Of a stretch of DNA of 64,000 nucleotides, positions 7,947 to 16,149 are shown in pieces. Made by a program: the position numbers and the translations under genes. Each line of letters opens with the position of its first letter. Positions within the stretch are counted from its first letter, which is position 1. The DNA is from Actinopolymorpha alba DSM 45243 (lineage in GTDB: Bacteria; Actinomycetota; Actinomycetes; Propionibacteriales; Actinopolymorphaceae): contig NZ_KB892707.1 of NCBI RefSeq assembly GCF_000373925.1, positions 248,001 through 312,000 on the forward strand, read 5' to 3'. The notes under the pieces were generated by a model. The model was not told where the DNA came from. It searched no databases and saw only the letters and a program-made list of their open reading frames with translations.

Positions 7947-9715
7947 CTGAGGAGTCCTCCGGTCAGTCCCGGCACCACCCAGCGCCGCCATGTGCCGAGC
8001 AGGACGACGACAGGAACGAGGCCCGAGAGGAGCGCACTCGCGGCCACCGTGCCGGCCGAGGCGGAGAACTGCCGGGCCTCGCCCCACAGCACCAGGGTCA
8101 GCGGGCTCGATCCGGGCCCGCTGATGAAGAAGCTGATCACGAAGTCGTTCCAGACCGAGACGAACTCCAGAACTGCCATGGCGACCAGGGCCGGTCCGGC
8201 GCGATCCCAGATCCGCCGGAGTCCGGTGAGCGGGCCGGTCTGCCCGAGCAGCGCGTCGAGCGCCGGTCTGTCGGGCGCCGAGATGAGGGCGGCCCGTACG
8301 ACCAGGACGGCCAGGGGGAGCCCGGCCGCCGCGTGAACGACGATCAACGGCAAACGCGAACCAGCCAGGCCGAGGGCGGTGAAAGCCTCCCGCAGGGGTA
8401 CGACGTACATCTGCACCGGAGCGACCGACAGCACGGTGAGGAACGCGACCAGGACCTTCGCGACCTGGGACGGCACCGTGATCGCGAGCGCGGGCGCCGC
8501 GAAGACGGTCACCACCACGAGGACGGCGGTGGCGCCGAGGGCGACCGCCAGCGTGGAGGCGAGCGAGCTGACCAGGCCGGCGGCGGAGACCTGGCGGATC
8601 GATTCGAAGGACAGGCCGTCAACGCCGGCGTTCCACCAGCCGACGGCCCCCGCGTCTGACGGGCTGTGCAGCGCGGTGGCGACGAGCACGAGGACGGGGA
8701 ACGCCCACAGCAGGCAGACGACGAAGCCGACCACGACGCTCCAGCGGCGGGCCCGGGGACGTCCCGGCGGGTCCGCGCGCCGCCACCACGGAGGGGTCTT
8801 GGGTACGCGGCGCGGACGCCCCATGGCCCGGCTCAAGAGCAGAGCCAAGGCGGCCAGTCCGCAGAACAACGCCACCGCGAGGGCCGCCGGCCGGCCCGGA
8901 TCGACGGACTTGGCGGTGAGGCGCCACCAGTGCAACGCGACGGTGTCCACCTCGTCCTGCATGGGTCCCGGTGTGGCGATGAGGACGAGGTCGAAGAGCC
9001 GGGCGGCCGCGACCACCAGGGTGAGGAGGATGATCCCGCCGACCGGTTTCAGCAGGCCTACGATGGCCCAGAGTCGCGGACCGGCACTCTTCTCGACCAG
9101 GGCGCGGCGCAGGACGTCCTCGGGGACCGTCCGTAGGCCGGCACGGAACAACGAGACCGCGAAGCCGAGCCAGCTCCACGCGAACGCCGACACGAGGACG
9201 AACCAGATCAGGGTCGGGCCGAGCCAGACCGGCGGGCTTTGGTTGAAGACCGCGGTCACAATCGCGCTCACGGTGCCGCGTTCGGGCGTCGGGTCGAAGA
9301 TCAGGCGGAACGCCGCTCCCGAGGCAAGGGCCGACGCGCCAAAGGGCAGCACCAGGATCCCCATGAACGCGAGCCACCAGCGCTCGACCCGCCGGCTCAT
9401 CACCGCGAGCCAGAAGGCGATGATCACCAGTGCGGCCACGACCGCCACCCAGACGGCGGTGTGGAGGAGCGCCCGCGACGACGCCTGGTCGGTGACGATC
9501 GCGACGAAGTTTCCGAGGCCGTACCACTCCTCAGAGCGGAACGCCCAGATCGTCGTACGGACCATCGGGGCGACGAGCAGCACCAGCACCATGGCGGCCG
9601 GAAGACTGAGGAGGTATCTGAGGATCCGCCGTGGCGGCCCGCCCGACACGAGCCGTCCGCTCATCGCCCGGCCGGTGACTTCGAGGCGCAGGCCGCGGTG
9701 CGTCTCAAGAGCCAT
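7943..9715 (-). CDS. Fused two-domain ABC transporter permease (MalF-MalG-like)
   Basis: A 590-residue polytopic membrane protein, about twice the length of one CUT1 sugar permease. The N-terminal half (RYLLSLPAAMVLVLLVAPMV onward) resembles a MalF-type permease. A basic, proline-rich linker near residue 305 (RRVPKTPPWWRRADPPGRP) leads to a MalG-type half that begins VVVGFVVCLLWAFPVLVLVA. Both halves carry several hydrophobic helices. I do not see clear EAA coupling loops, which normally contact the ATPase; the nearest candidates, RRALVEKSAGP and LDALLGQTGPL, are weak. ATG 9715 has GGGAG five bases upstream and overlaps the end of the binding-protein gene by 11 bp. Confidence 0.78.
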   Translation of the reverse strand: MALETHRGLRLEVTGRAMSGRLVSGGPPRRILRYLLSLPAAMVLVLLVAPMVRTTIWAFRSEEWYGLGNFVAIVTDQASSRALLHTAVWVAVVAALVIIAFWLAVMSRRVERWWLAFMGILVLPFGASALASGAAFRLIFDPTPERGTVSAIVTAVFNQSPPVWLGPTLIWFVLVSAFAWSWLGFAVSLFRAGLRTVPEDVLRRALVEKSAGPRLWAIVGLLKPVGGIILLTLVVAAARLFDLVLIATPGPMQDEVDTVALHWWRLTAKSVDPGRPAALAVALFCGLAALALLLSRAMGRPRRVPKTPPWWRRADPPGRPRARRWSVVVGFVVCLLWAFPVLVLVATALHSPSDAGAVGWWNAGVDGLSFESIRQVSAAGLVSSLASTLAVALGATAVLVVVTVFAAPALAITVPSQVAKVLVAFLTVLSVAPVQMYVVPLREAFTALGLAGSRLPLIVVHAAAGLPLAVLVVRAALISAPDRPALDALLGQTGPLTGLRRIWDRAGPALVAMAVLEFVSVWNDFVISFFISGPGSSPLTLVLWGEARQFSASAGTVAASALLSGLVPVVVLLGTWRRWVVPGLTGGLLR

Positions 9716-11198
9716 CAGGGCTCCCGCCGTCGCAGCCGTTGATTCCCCGCGCGCGCTGGCTCCGCACCAGATCGCGGCGCTCCACCTCGCGGGCGTTGTC
9801 GCCGGACTGCGCGTCCTCGACGGCGAGAAGCGCCTTGATCGCACGGTCGGTGGCGGCCTCGATCCGCTCGGCGTGCCCGTCACCAACCTCCGCGAGGAAG
9901 TCCTGCAACACCCGAAAGAGCCCTTCGCTGGATCCCACCGCGCCCAACTGGTCGGCGAGGTCGAAGTGGAACGGCATTGTGTGGACCTGCCGCGCGAACG
10001 GCTCGATCTCCTTGGAGTAGCCGTCCTGGGAGGCTCGGAGGTCGGCGGCGATGAAGCCGCCGGCCCGCATCCATTCCAGCGGTGCGGACGGATTCGCGAG
10101 CCTCGCCAGCAGGTCCTTCGCCTGCTCGCTGGCGGGACGGGTCAGAACCATCACATCGCCGCCGGCCACGAGCGGCTGGCCGCAGTCGAGCGCGGGGAAG
10201 GCGAAGATGCCGACGTCGTCGGAGGCCCGCCGTCGACTCAGGTCGAAGCGGTCGACGATGGGTTCGGCGAAGTCGGGCGCGACCACCATGGCGGCCCGGT
10301 GGTAGCGGAAGACCTCGAGCACCGCGTCTGGGAACTGCTGTACCAGTGACTTACGCACCCCGCCGGCCAGGGCGCGAGACGGTGCCCACATTTGCCCGAG
10401 CAGCTGGAAGGCGGCCCGCACGTCCGCGGTGTCCCAGGGGCGCGGTGCGCTCGCCGCGCTGAGCTGGTCGTAGGCGCTGGGCGAGTGTCCGAGCAGGACG
10501 TTCTCGAAGAAGCCGGTGAGCATCCACCCGTCAGCGCCGCCGAGCGCGAGCGGCGCCACACCCGACTCGATCAGCTTCGCGTTGATCCCGAGCCAGTCCT
10601 GCCACGTCTCCGGAGGGCTGAGCCGGTGGCGTTTGAACAGATCCGTGCGATACCAGACCAGCGACTTGTGCGCGAGCTTGAACGGCAGTCCGTACGGGAG
10701 GGTCTCGCCCGTCCGAGGGTTGCGGTGGAACAGCAGCGACCGCCAGCCCGCGGAGTATCGCGGCTGACCGCCCTCCTCTTGCCAGAGGCCAGGCGACAGA
10801 GGTTGCAGCGAGTCCAAGCTCTCGCCGACCAGACCCGGGCGCGGGAGCATGACGAGGTCGAGTCGGCCCGCGCCACGCCCGGTGAGCGCGTAGGAGATGT
10901 CGTCTCCCAGCGGGACCAGATCGACCCGGTAGTTCCGCTTCTTGAAGCCAGGAAGGGAGTCCAGCCGGCCGAGGACCCGCCGGAACGCCGCGAGCTCGTC
11001 GGCGCTCCAGCTCACCGCGACCTTGACGCCCGGCCCCGGATTCACCAGGTCGGTGGCGAGCGAGCAGCCGGGCAGGCTGGCGGCGAGGGGGAGGAGCGCC
11101 GCGCCGCGCAGGAGGGTACGCCGACTGCTGCCGGGTGTGGCGCGGCCCGCGTCCGGAGAGCTGGTCCCGGGAGGTCGTGGGTCAACCAACGGGCACAC
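9705..11198 (-). CDS. ABC transporter substrate-binding lipoprotein (family 1, sugar type)
   Basis: A 497-residue lipoprotein in the form chosen here. A twin-arginine SRRTLLRG, a hydrophobic stretch and the lipobox LPGC (Cys near 45) predict Tat export and lipid anchoring. The mature part is a family 1 (MalE/CUT1) binding protein: YGLPFKLAHKSLVWYRTDLF, PPETWQDWL, and GGADGWMLTGFFENVLLG are its typical landmarks. Starts are uncertain: GTG at 11198 overlaps the upstream gene by 17 bp; TTG at 11189 would also work. Neither has a strong ribosome site, fitting coupling. The ligand is unknown. Confidence 0.82.
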   Translation of the reverse strand: MCPLVDPRPPGTSSPDAGRATPGSSRRTLLRGAALLPLAASLPGCSLATDLVNPGPGVKVAVSWSADELAAFRRVLGRLDSLPGFKKRNYRVDLVPLGDDISYALTGRGAGRLDLVMLPRPGLVGESLDSLQPLSPGLWQEEGGQPRYSAGWRSLLFHRNPRTGETLPYGLPFKLAHKSLVWYRTDLFKRHRLSPPETWQDWLGINAKLIESGVAPLALGGADGWMLTGFFENVLLGHSPSAYDQLSAASAPRPWDTADVRAAFQLLGQMWAPSRALAGGVRKSLVQQFPDAVLEVFRYHRAAMVVAPDFAEPIVDRFDLSRRRASDDVGIFAFPALDCGQPLVAGGDVMVLTRPASEQAKDLLARLANPSAPLEWMRAGGFIAADLRASQDGYSKEIEPFARQVHTMPFHFDLADQLGAVGSSEGLFRVLQDFLAEVGDGHAERIEAATDRAIKALLAVEDAQSGDNAREVERRDLVRSQRARGINGCDGGSPDGS

Positions 11199-11922
11199 CG
11201 CCGCGACCGGACGCCTTGCCGAGCCCTTCGATGCCCTGCGGCTCGAGCCCGATCGGGTCGTCGTCGAGCTCCCGGGCCCGGGCGGCGTCGGTGGTGATGA
11301 GGAGGACAGCCACGTCGGTGAAGAGCGCGGAAGGATCCGCGGACGCCGCCAGGCCGAGCCGCCGGCGCCGCAGGTCGAGTACGGCGTCCCAGGTGGGCAG
11401 GCCCGCGGCGTCTTCGAGGACGACGGCACTGGGCTCCCAGCCCAGGGCGAGCGCGAGACCGGCGAGCCGGCGTTCGGTCGGGTCGAGGTCTTCGGGACAC
11501 GCGTCGAGCAGGCCCAACAGTCCGCACGAGGAAGCGATTTCCGAGACCATCGCCGCGGCGAGCGGCTGCGAGATCCGCGCGGTTGGGCACTGCGCGTGCA
11601 GCATGTTGCCGAGGAGCGCGAGCTCGGGCATCAGGCCGCCGCTCGCCGGGACCAACCGGATCCGGCAGTGCTTGCTACCGCGCTTGGTCAACCGGTGGCG
11701 CCGCCTCCGCCGGTGGTCGGTGTGCTGTTCGCCGACATGCGTGTCGTCGACGAGGACCATCCCGCGGGCGGGTTTCGTCAACCCCACAACGGCGTTCGCC
11801 AAGTCGTGGACGGCCTGCTGGTGACGCACGATGGCGGCGCGTACGGTGCCCGCGGGTACGTCGAGATCCAGCGTCGTACACACACCAGCGACGGTGAAGT
11901 CATCCAGTCGCAAGCCGACCAT
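11182..11922 (-). CDS. Degenerate ABC-type ATPase without Walker A or signature motif
   Basis: A 246-residue protein whose layout follows an ABC ATPase but whose catalytic motifs are gone. The Walker A place reads AAIVRHQQAVHDLANAVVGL, with no glycine-lysine loop; the signature place reads LDPTERRLAGLALALG rather than LSGGQ; the Walker B place reads AVVLEDAAGL. The surrounding pattern (VGLTKPARGMVLVDD, then LALALGWEPSAVVLED) is what supports an ABC origin. ATG 11922 has GGGAG four to five bases upstream. It is the first gene of the operon with a binding protein, fused permease and STAND protein. It is not a random frame: codon use is as GC-biased as its neighbours. Confidence 0.62.
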   Translation of the reverse strand: MVGLRLDDFTVAGVCTTLDLDVPAGTVRAAIVRHQQAVHDLANAVVGLTKPARGMVLVDDTHVGEQHTDHRRRRRHRLTKRGSKHCRIRLVPASGGLMPELALLGNMLHAQCPTARISQPLAAAMVSEIASSCGLLGLLDACPEDLDPTERRLAGLALALGWEPSAVVLEDAAGLPTWDAVLDLRRRRLGLAASADPSALFTDVAVLLITTDAARARELDDDPIGLEPQGIEGLGKASGRGGVPVG

Positions 11923-12515
11923 GCCGCTCCCGTCCGGCGGGGCCGCGCCGCCCCGACCGGGTCATGGTTTCGCCGGTCTCCGGCGCCGCGAGGGCACACC
12001 CCACCCAGAGCACTTGAGCCACCGGGTTGGGCACGGTACCGAACAGTCATCCCACCTTAGGTGACGAGACTGTGCCTCCGCAGGATCTGGAGCGCCGGCG
12101 CAGGCGGTGGAGTTGATCAACGATGCCGGAAGCGGACAGCTCAGGTCGCGGCGTCGTGAAGGTAGCGGGAGGCGACTTGGCGGAGGTGTCTCGGCTTCTA
12201 AGCCGACACTCCTCCGCCAAGCCATCGCAGCCTCGGTGGGCGATCCCGCATAGTGAGCAAGTTTCAACCCAGACCAAGATCACTTCGGGGAAAGAGTCCA
12301 CGCCCCGCGCGGAACGTGGGCCACTTCCCCGAAATGATCTTCTTCAAAACTCGTCGTCATCTCGCGCGTCTGGTCGTGATGGCGTGTGCGTCGTGAGGAG
12401 TTGCCGCGTGAGGTGCGGAATGTGCCGCGCCTGCTGGGGATTCCCGCATGAGGTCGCACTGAGGGAAGTCCGCGCACTCCTTGCGCGACCTCCAAGCCGC
12501 CAGGCGGCGGATCTC
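11923..12515. other. 593-bp gene-free region with repeat and stem-loops
   Basis: This gap separates the degenerate ATPase start from the end of the M81 gene, both on the minus strand, so it should hold the promoter of the transporter operon. I see no convincing gene. It contains GTTGATCAAC at about 12112-12121, an intergenic repeat unit at 12176-12258 that recurs at 48.16 kb, and a stem-loop at 12276-12341. I could not pick a promoter with confidence. Confidence 0.6.
12176..12341. repeat. Intergenic repeat B, copy 1: hairpin, shared segment and long stem-loop
   Basis: The first part, 12176-12221, is itself a hairpin: CTTGGCGGAG... pairs with ...CTCCTCCGCCAAG with a few mismatches. The segment 12182-12258 is about four-fifths identical to 48162-48237, ending in both with GCATAGTGAGC. 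Behind it a second stem-loop has 17-bp arms at 12276-12292 and 12325-12341 (AAGATCACTTCGGGGAA, one mismatch). In the other copy a stem-loop of different sequence sits at the same place. Confidence 0.75.
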
Positions 12516-13982
12516 CTACCCGAACGCCACCGGCGTGAGGTCGGGGTCCGCGAGGTCGGCGTCCAGCGGATGCACCGGGCGGACGACGTGTTGGTACTCA
12601 AGCGCGCCGAGGTCCTGGTTGACACCGCCCGGTGTGAGCGCCAGCACCCAACCCTTCGCCGCCTGGTAGAGGTCGGGCTGGAGGTAGCCGATCTTGACCG
12701 CTGTCAGGTCGTGCTTGGCCGGGTCGAGGCCGAGGGCTTCCAGTCCGGAGACGTAGTGGAAGGGCTTGCGCCGGCTGGTGAGCACCGCCGAGACTCCGCC
12801 GGACCTGACGACGGCGATGTCGCCGCCCACCGCGTCGTCACGCTCGACATGGGTGACCCGTCCGGTGAGGGTCACCGGGTCGCCGCCACCGAAGACGCCG
12901 CCTACCTCGACGGTCACCTCACCACCAACGCCGGCCTCCACGCAGGTCCGCACCGCCTCCGGCGCGACGCAGCTGGCCCAGATGGCCGTGCGTTCTCCGG
13001 ACGCCAGGGCCGGCGTGGCGAGCAGTTCTCCGAGCAACCAGCCGACGTCGTTGGATCCGCCTGCGGTGGGGTTGTCGCCGGAGTCGCTGACGAAGAACGG
13101 CCGCTGGTCGGACTCGAAGGCCTCCGCGATGCACCAGTCAGCCGGACCGGTGGGCGCACAGAACTCGAAGCCGTTGCGGGCCTCCCACCAGGCGCGAGCG
13201 ATCCGGTTGGCCTGCGCCGTCACGACCTCGCGGTCGGTGCCTGAGACGACGACGGTGGCGGCGGAACGGGGCTCGTCAGCCCAGGCGTACCCGACCCAGA
13301 GCGCGGCGTCCAGCACGCCGGGCAGGCGTTCGGTCTCCTCCAGCGAGGCGTAGATCGACTGCGCAGGCTCGACCCGGGTGCTGGTCTTCTCACCAGGCAG
13401 GAGCACCGGCACGCGTACCCACGCCCGCACCGGACGGATGCCCTCGGTGAGGCAGTGGACGAGGTTGCGGACGGCCCGCTCACGGGTCTCGACGTAGTCG
13501 ATGTGCGGCGCCGTGCGGAACGCCGTGAGCAGGTCGAGGGTGCTGACGAGGTCACGGGAGACCTGACCGTGCAGGTCCATCGACGCTGACATGAGGCAGT
13601 CGGGGCCGACCAGCTCGCGGATCTTCGCCGCGAGCCCAGCTTCGGCGTCCCGCCGCCCGTCCACGGCCATCGCACCGTGGATGTCGAAGTAGAACCCGTC
13701 GAACGGCGCCTCGGCCTGCGCCGCGCGCAGCCGGTCGAGAATTTCCGTCTCGAGCGCGTCATAGGTCTCGGGAAGCACCTGCCCACCGGGGAGTGCCGAG
13801 GCCTGGAGCAGCGGAACGAACTCGACGTCCGGCTGACCGGGCAGGTGCCAGTCGGTCAGGAACGGATAGCGGTCGGTGAGGTCCGTACCCCGGACGACCC
13901 GGAAGTCGTCCAGCGCGGTCCGGTGCGGTGCGAACGTGCTTGATTCGGTAGAGATCCCAGCGATGCCGATGCGGTAGGTCAT
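12516..13982 (-). CDS. M81 family metallopeptidase (MlrC-like)
   Basis: A 488-residue protein of the M81/MlrC family, named for microcystinase C. N-terminal RIGIAGISTESSTFAP, the metal-site region FDGFYFDIHGAMAVDG near residue 95, SASMDLHGQVS, and the C-terminal-domain motif DSGDNPTAGGSND near 300 are all present. Many family members lie in sugar or amide catabolic operons rather than in toxin degradation. Here it is 60 bp behind the lactonase-like amidohydrolase, on the same strand, so it is likely part of the fucose-type operon. Its substrate is unknown. Confidence 0.85.
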   Translation of the reverse strand: MTYRIGIAGISTESSTFAPHRTALDDFRVVRGTDLTDRYPFLTDWHLPGQPDVEFVPLLQASALPGGQVLPETYDALETEILDRLRAAQAEAPFDGFYFDIHGAMAVDGRRDAEAGLAAKIRELVGPDCLMSASMDLHGQVSRDLVSTLDLLTAFRTAPHIDYVETRERAVRNLVHCLTEGIRPVRAWVRVPVLLPGEKTSTRVEPAQSIYASLEETERLPGVLDAALWVGYAWADEPRSAATVVVSGTDREVVTAQANRIARAWWEARNGFEFCAPTGPADWCIAEAFESDQRPFFVSDSGDNPTAGGSNDVGWLLGELLATPALASGERTAIWASCVAPEAVRTCVEAGVGGEVTVEVGGVFGGGDPVTLTGRVTHVERDDAVGGDIAVVRSGGVSAVLTSRRKPFHYVSGLEALGLDPAKHDLTAVKIGYLQPDLYQAAKGWVLALTPGGVNQDLGALEYQHVVRPVHPLDADLADPDLTPVAFG

Positions 13983-14042
13983 GGGCGGAGTTCTACACCA
14001 GGGATGTTTCGGTACGACATCGAGTTGGGCCGCGGGGCTCGC

Positions 14043-14939
14043 TCAGGGGAGGGCGTAGAACCGCCGGGCGGTGCCGCCGAAGATCGACGCGCGTTCGGTG
14101 GTCGTGAGGTGGGCGGTGAGTTCCTCCGCGGCCATTGTCCAGTCGCCGTACGACGAGGCGAGCAGGCAGACTGGCCAGTCGGATCCGAACATCACCCGGT
14201 CGGGCCCGAACGCCTCGAGGACGACGTCGACATACGGGCGCAGGCTCGCGACGTCCCAGGTGGCCCAGTCGGCTTCGGTGACGAGGCCGGACAGCTTGCA
14301 GCTGACGTTCGGGTGGCCCGCGAGGGTCCGGATCTGGTCCGCCCATGGCGCAAGCTCTCCGCGCGCGATCGCCGGCTTGGAGCAGTGGTCGAGGACGAAC
14401 GACGTCTCCGGCAGGTCGGCGACCGTCGCCTGGACGGCGGGCAGCTGGACCGGGATGGTGAGGAGTTCGTACCGGAGTCCGGCATCGGTCACCGCCCGCA
14501 GGCCGCGACGGACGTCAGGGCGGCAGAGCCAGGCGGGATCGTCCTCGCTTTGGACGCCGTGGCGGATGGCGCGGAGGTGGTCACCGCCCGGCGCTTCGGC
14601 GAGCGCCGCCAGGTCCTCGGCAACCGACGCGGAGGTGAGGTCGACCCATCCGGTGACGGCACCCACCAGGTCGCTGGCGGCGGCGAGTGCCAGGAACTCC
14701 CGCGTCTCCGCGATCTCACCCAGGGTCTGGACGAGGACGGTGCTGGTGATCCCGGCCGCCTGAACGTGGGGTGCGAGGTCGGTGAGCCCGAAGCTGCGGT
14801 TGATCGGTGCCATCGCCGCGCCGGTGATCCACGGCTCGGCCCGGACCGTGAGGTCCCAGACGTGATGATGGGCGTCGACCCGGGCCGGTGCGAGTTCGCT
14901 GGCGTTGCCGGGCGTACCGGATCCGGGCTCAGTGGCCAT
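14043..14939 (-). CDS. Amidohydrolase, probable L-fucono-lactonase
   Basis: A 298-residue TIM-barrel amidohydrolase (amidohydrolase 2 family). The N-terminal VDAHHHVWDL supplies the HxH pair; FVLDHCSKP near residue 180 and VMFGSDWPVCLL near 250 give the other His and Asp of the site. This arrangement is that of sugar lactonases such as L-fucono- and L-rhamnono-lactonase. Its start overlaps the aldo/keto reductase stop by 11 bp, and the divergent gene encodes L-fuconate dehydratase, so hydrolysis of L-fucono-1,5-lactone to L-fuconate is the most economical reading. The exact sugar is inferred from the dehydratase. Confidence 0.82.
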   Translation of the reverse strand: MATEPGSGTPGNASELAPARVDAHHHVWDLTVRAEPWITGAAMAPINRSFGLTDLAPHVQAAGITSTVLVQTLGEIAETREFLALAAASDLVGAVTGWVDLTSASVAEDLAALAEAPGGDHLRAIRHGVQSEDDPAWLCRPDVRRGLRAVTDAGLRYELLTIPVQLPAVQATVADLPETSFVLDHCSKPAIARGELAPWADQIRTLAGHPNVSCKLSGLVTEADWATWDVASLRPYVDVVLEAFGPDRVMFGSDWPVCLLASSYGDWTMAAEELTAHLTTTERASIFGGTARRFYALP

Positions 14940-15906
14940 AGCGGTGCACCCCTGCTGCGGCTAGCTCGTCCCAGAGCGTGTCGGGGATGGCGTACTCCAT
15001 CATCGCGAGGTTCTCGTCCAGCTCCGCGACACTCCGGGCGCCGGTGAGGATGGTGGCGACCGCGGGGTGCGCGAGCGGGAACTGGATGGCCGCCGCCTTG
15101 AGCGGAACGCCGTGCTCCGCACAGATGTCGGCGAGCTTCTGCGCCTGCGCGACCAGCTCCGCCGGAGCCTCGACGTAGTTGAACGTCGCGCCCGGGCGCG
15201 GGTCCGCGAGGAGGCCGGAGTTGTAGACGCCACCGATCACGATCGAGGTGCCCCGGTCGAGGCAGGCGGGTAGGAGGTCGGCCTCACCCGACTGGTCGAG
15301 CAGGGTGTAGCGGCCGGCAAGGAGTACCGCGTCGATCTCGGTCTCCCTGACGAACCTCGTGGGTATCCGCGACTGGTTCATGCCGACACCGATCGCTCCG
15401 ACGACGCCCTGTGCGCGCAGCTCGTGGAGGACGGGGTAGGCGGTGGTGAGCGCCGCCTCCTCGTGGTCGTCGGGGTCGTGGATGTAGACGATGTCGACCG
15501 CGTCCATGCCGAGGCGTTCCAGGCTCTCCTCCAGCGACCGCCGGATCCCGTCAGCGGTGTAGTCGTAGATCGCCTCCGACGGTGGCGCGTCGGCGTAGCC
15601 GTCGGACGCACCGTCGGGGTTGTCCACGATCAGCCGGCCCACCTTGGTCGAGAGCGCGTACGACGAGCGGCCGGCATCGGCCAGCGCGGCGCCCACCCGG
15701 CGCTCGGAGACGCCGTGGCCGTAGAGCGGTGCCGTGTCCACGTAGGTGAGGCCCGCGTCGAGCGACGCCTGGACCACCGCGGCGGCCACGTCGTCCTCGA
15801 CGTGGGTGAAGAGACCACCCAACGGCGCCGTACCAAGGCCAAGGCGGGTGACCTCGACGTCGCTTCGACCCAGCCGGTGCCGCTGGGTGGACCGTGGAAA
15901 CGTCAT
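14929..15906 (-). CDS. Aldo/keto reductase, probable L-fucose (D-threo-aldose) 1-dehydrogenase
   Basis: A 325-residue NAD(P)-dependent aldo/keto reductase. The catalytic tetrad is visible: YVDTAPLYGHG (Asp and Tyr), LSTKVGRL (Lys) and IVYIHDPDD (His). The length and LGLGTAPLGGLF start fit the subgroup of L-fucose/D-threo-aldose and L-galactose dehydrogenases. It would oxidise L-fucose at C1 to the lactone, which the overlapping amidohydrolase would open. ATG 15906 faces the L-fuconate dehydratase gene across 243 bp, so the two operons probably share a regulatory region. Confidence 0.83.
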   Translation of the reverse strand: MTFPRSTQRHRLGRSDVEVTRLGLGTAPLGGLFTHVEDDVAAAVVQASLDAGLTYVDTAPLYGHGVSERRVGAALADAGRSSYALSTKVGRLIVDNPDGASDGYADAPPSEAIYDYTADGIRRSLEESLERLGMDAVDIVYIHDPDDHEEAALTTAYPVLHELRAQGVVGAIGVGMNQSRIPTRFVRETEIDAVLLAGRYTLLDQSGEADLLPACLDRGTSIVIGGVYNSGLLADPRPGATFNYVEAPAELVAQAQKLADICAEHGVPLKAAAIQFPLAHPAVATILTGARSVAELDENLAMMEYAIPDTLWDELAAAGVHRYGH

Positions 15907-16149
15907 GCGAGATCCTCTCGGCTTGGTGGCACGCTAGGGGGTGGTGGGGCGTGGCGAAGCCGCGCTGGGGGCGGAACGCTGACACCGGATCCTAGTGTCC
16001 GCCACGGCTGGCCCATTTTGTCCACCGCGGCCTCGAAGGGGTCCGGGACCGGCGACACTGGGTGGGCATCCAGAGGGTTGTGATGCGTACGCCGATCGCA
16101 GCCCGCCGTGCTGTGTCGCGCACTCCAGCTTGCGCTCGAAGGAGACCGA
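15907..16149. promoter_or_regulatory. Divergent control region of the fucose-type genes, with candidate operator
   Basis: The gap between the divergent aldo/keto reductase and dehydratase genes holds a 19-bp interrupted palindrome at 15981-15999: GACAC, nine central bases and GTGTC. It is well placed to control both directions. No regulator gene is in this part of the window, and I found no clear -35/-10 pair. The operator is a guess from symmetry and position. Confidence 0.35.

Noticed and set aside
7947-8087. A 47-residue N-terminal extension of the STAND/TPR protein
   Set aside because: It would overlap the permease gene by 145 bp, and the GTG at 7946 has GGAGG and a GTGA overlap that explain translation.
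8379-10349. A 656-codon open frame on the plus strand
   Set aside because: It lies antisense to the fused permease and binding-protein genes, is rich in Arg/Ser/Thr, has no ribosome site and no recognisable domain. Long antisense open frames are expected at this GC content.
16108-16149. Upstream ATG for L-fuconate dehydratase
   Set aside because: The GTG at 16150 has AAGGAG at ideal spacing and gives the expected N-terminus; the extension has neither.
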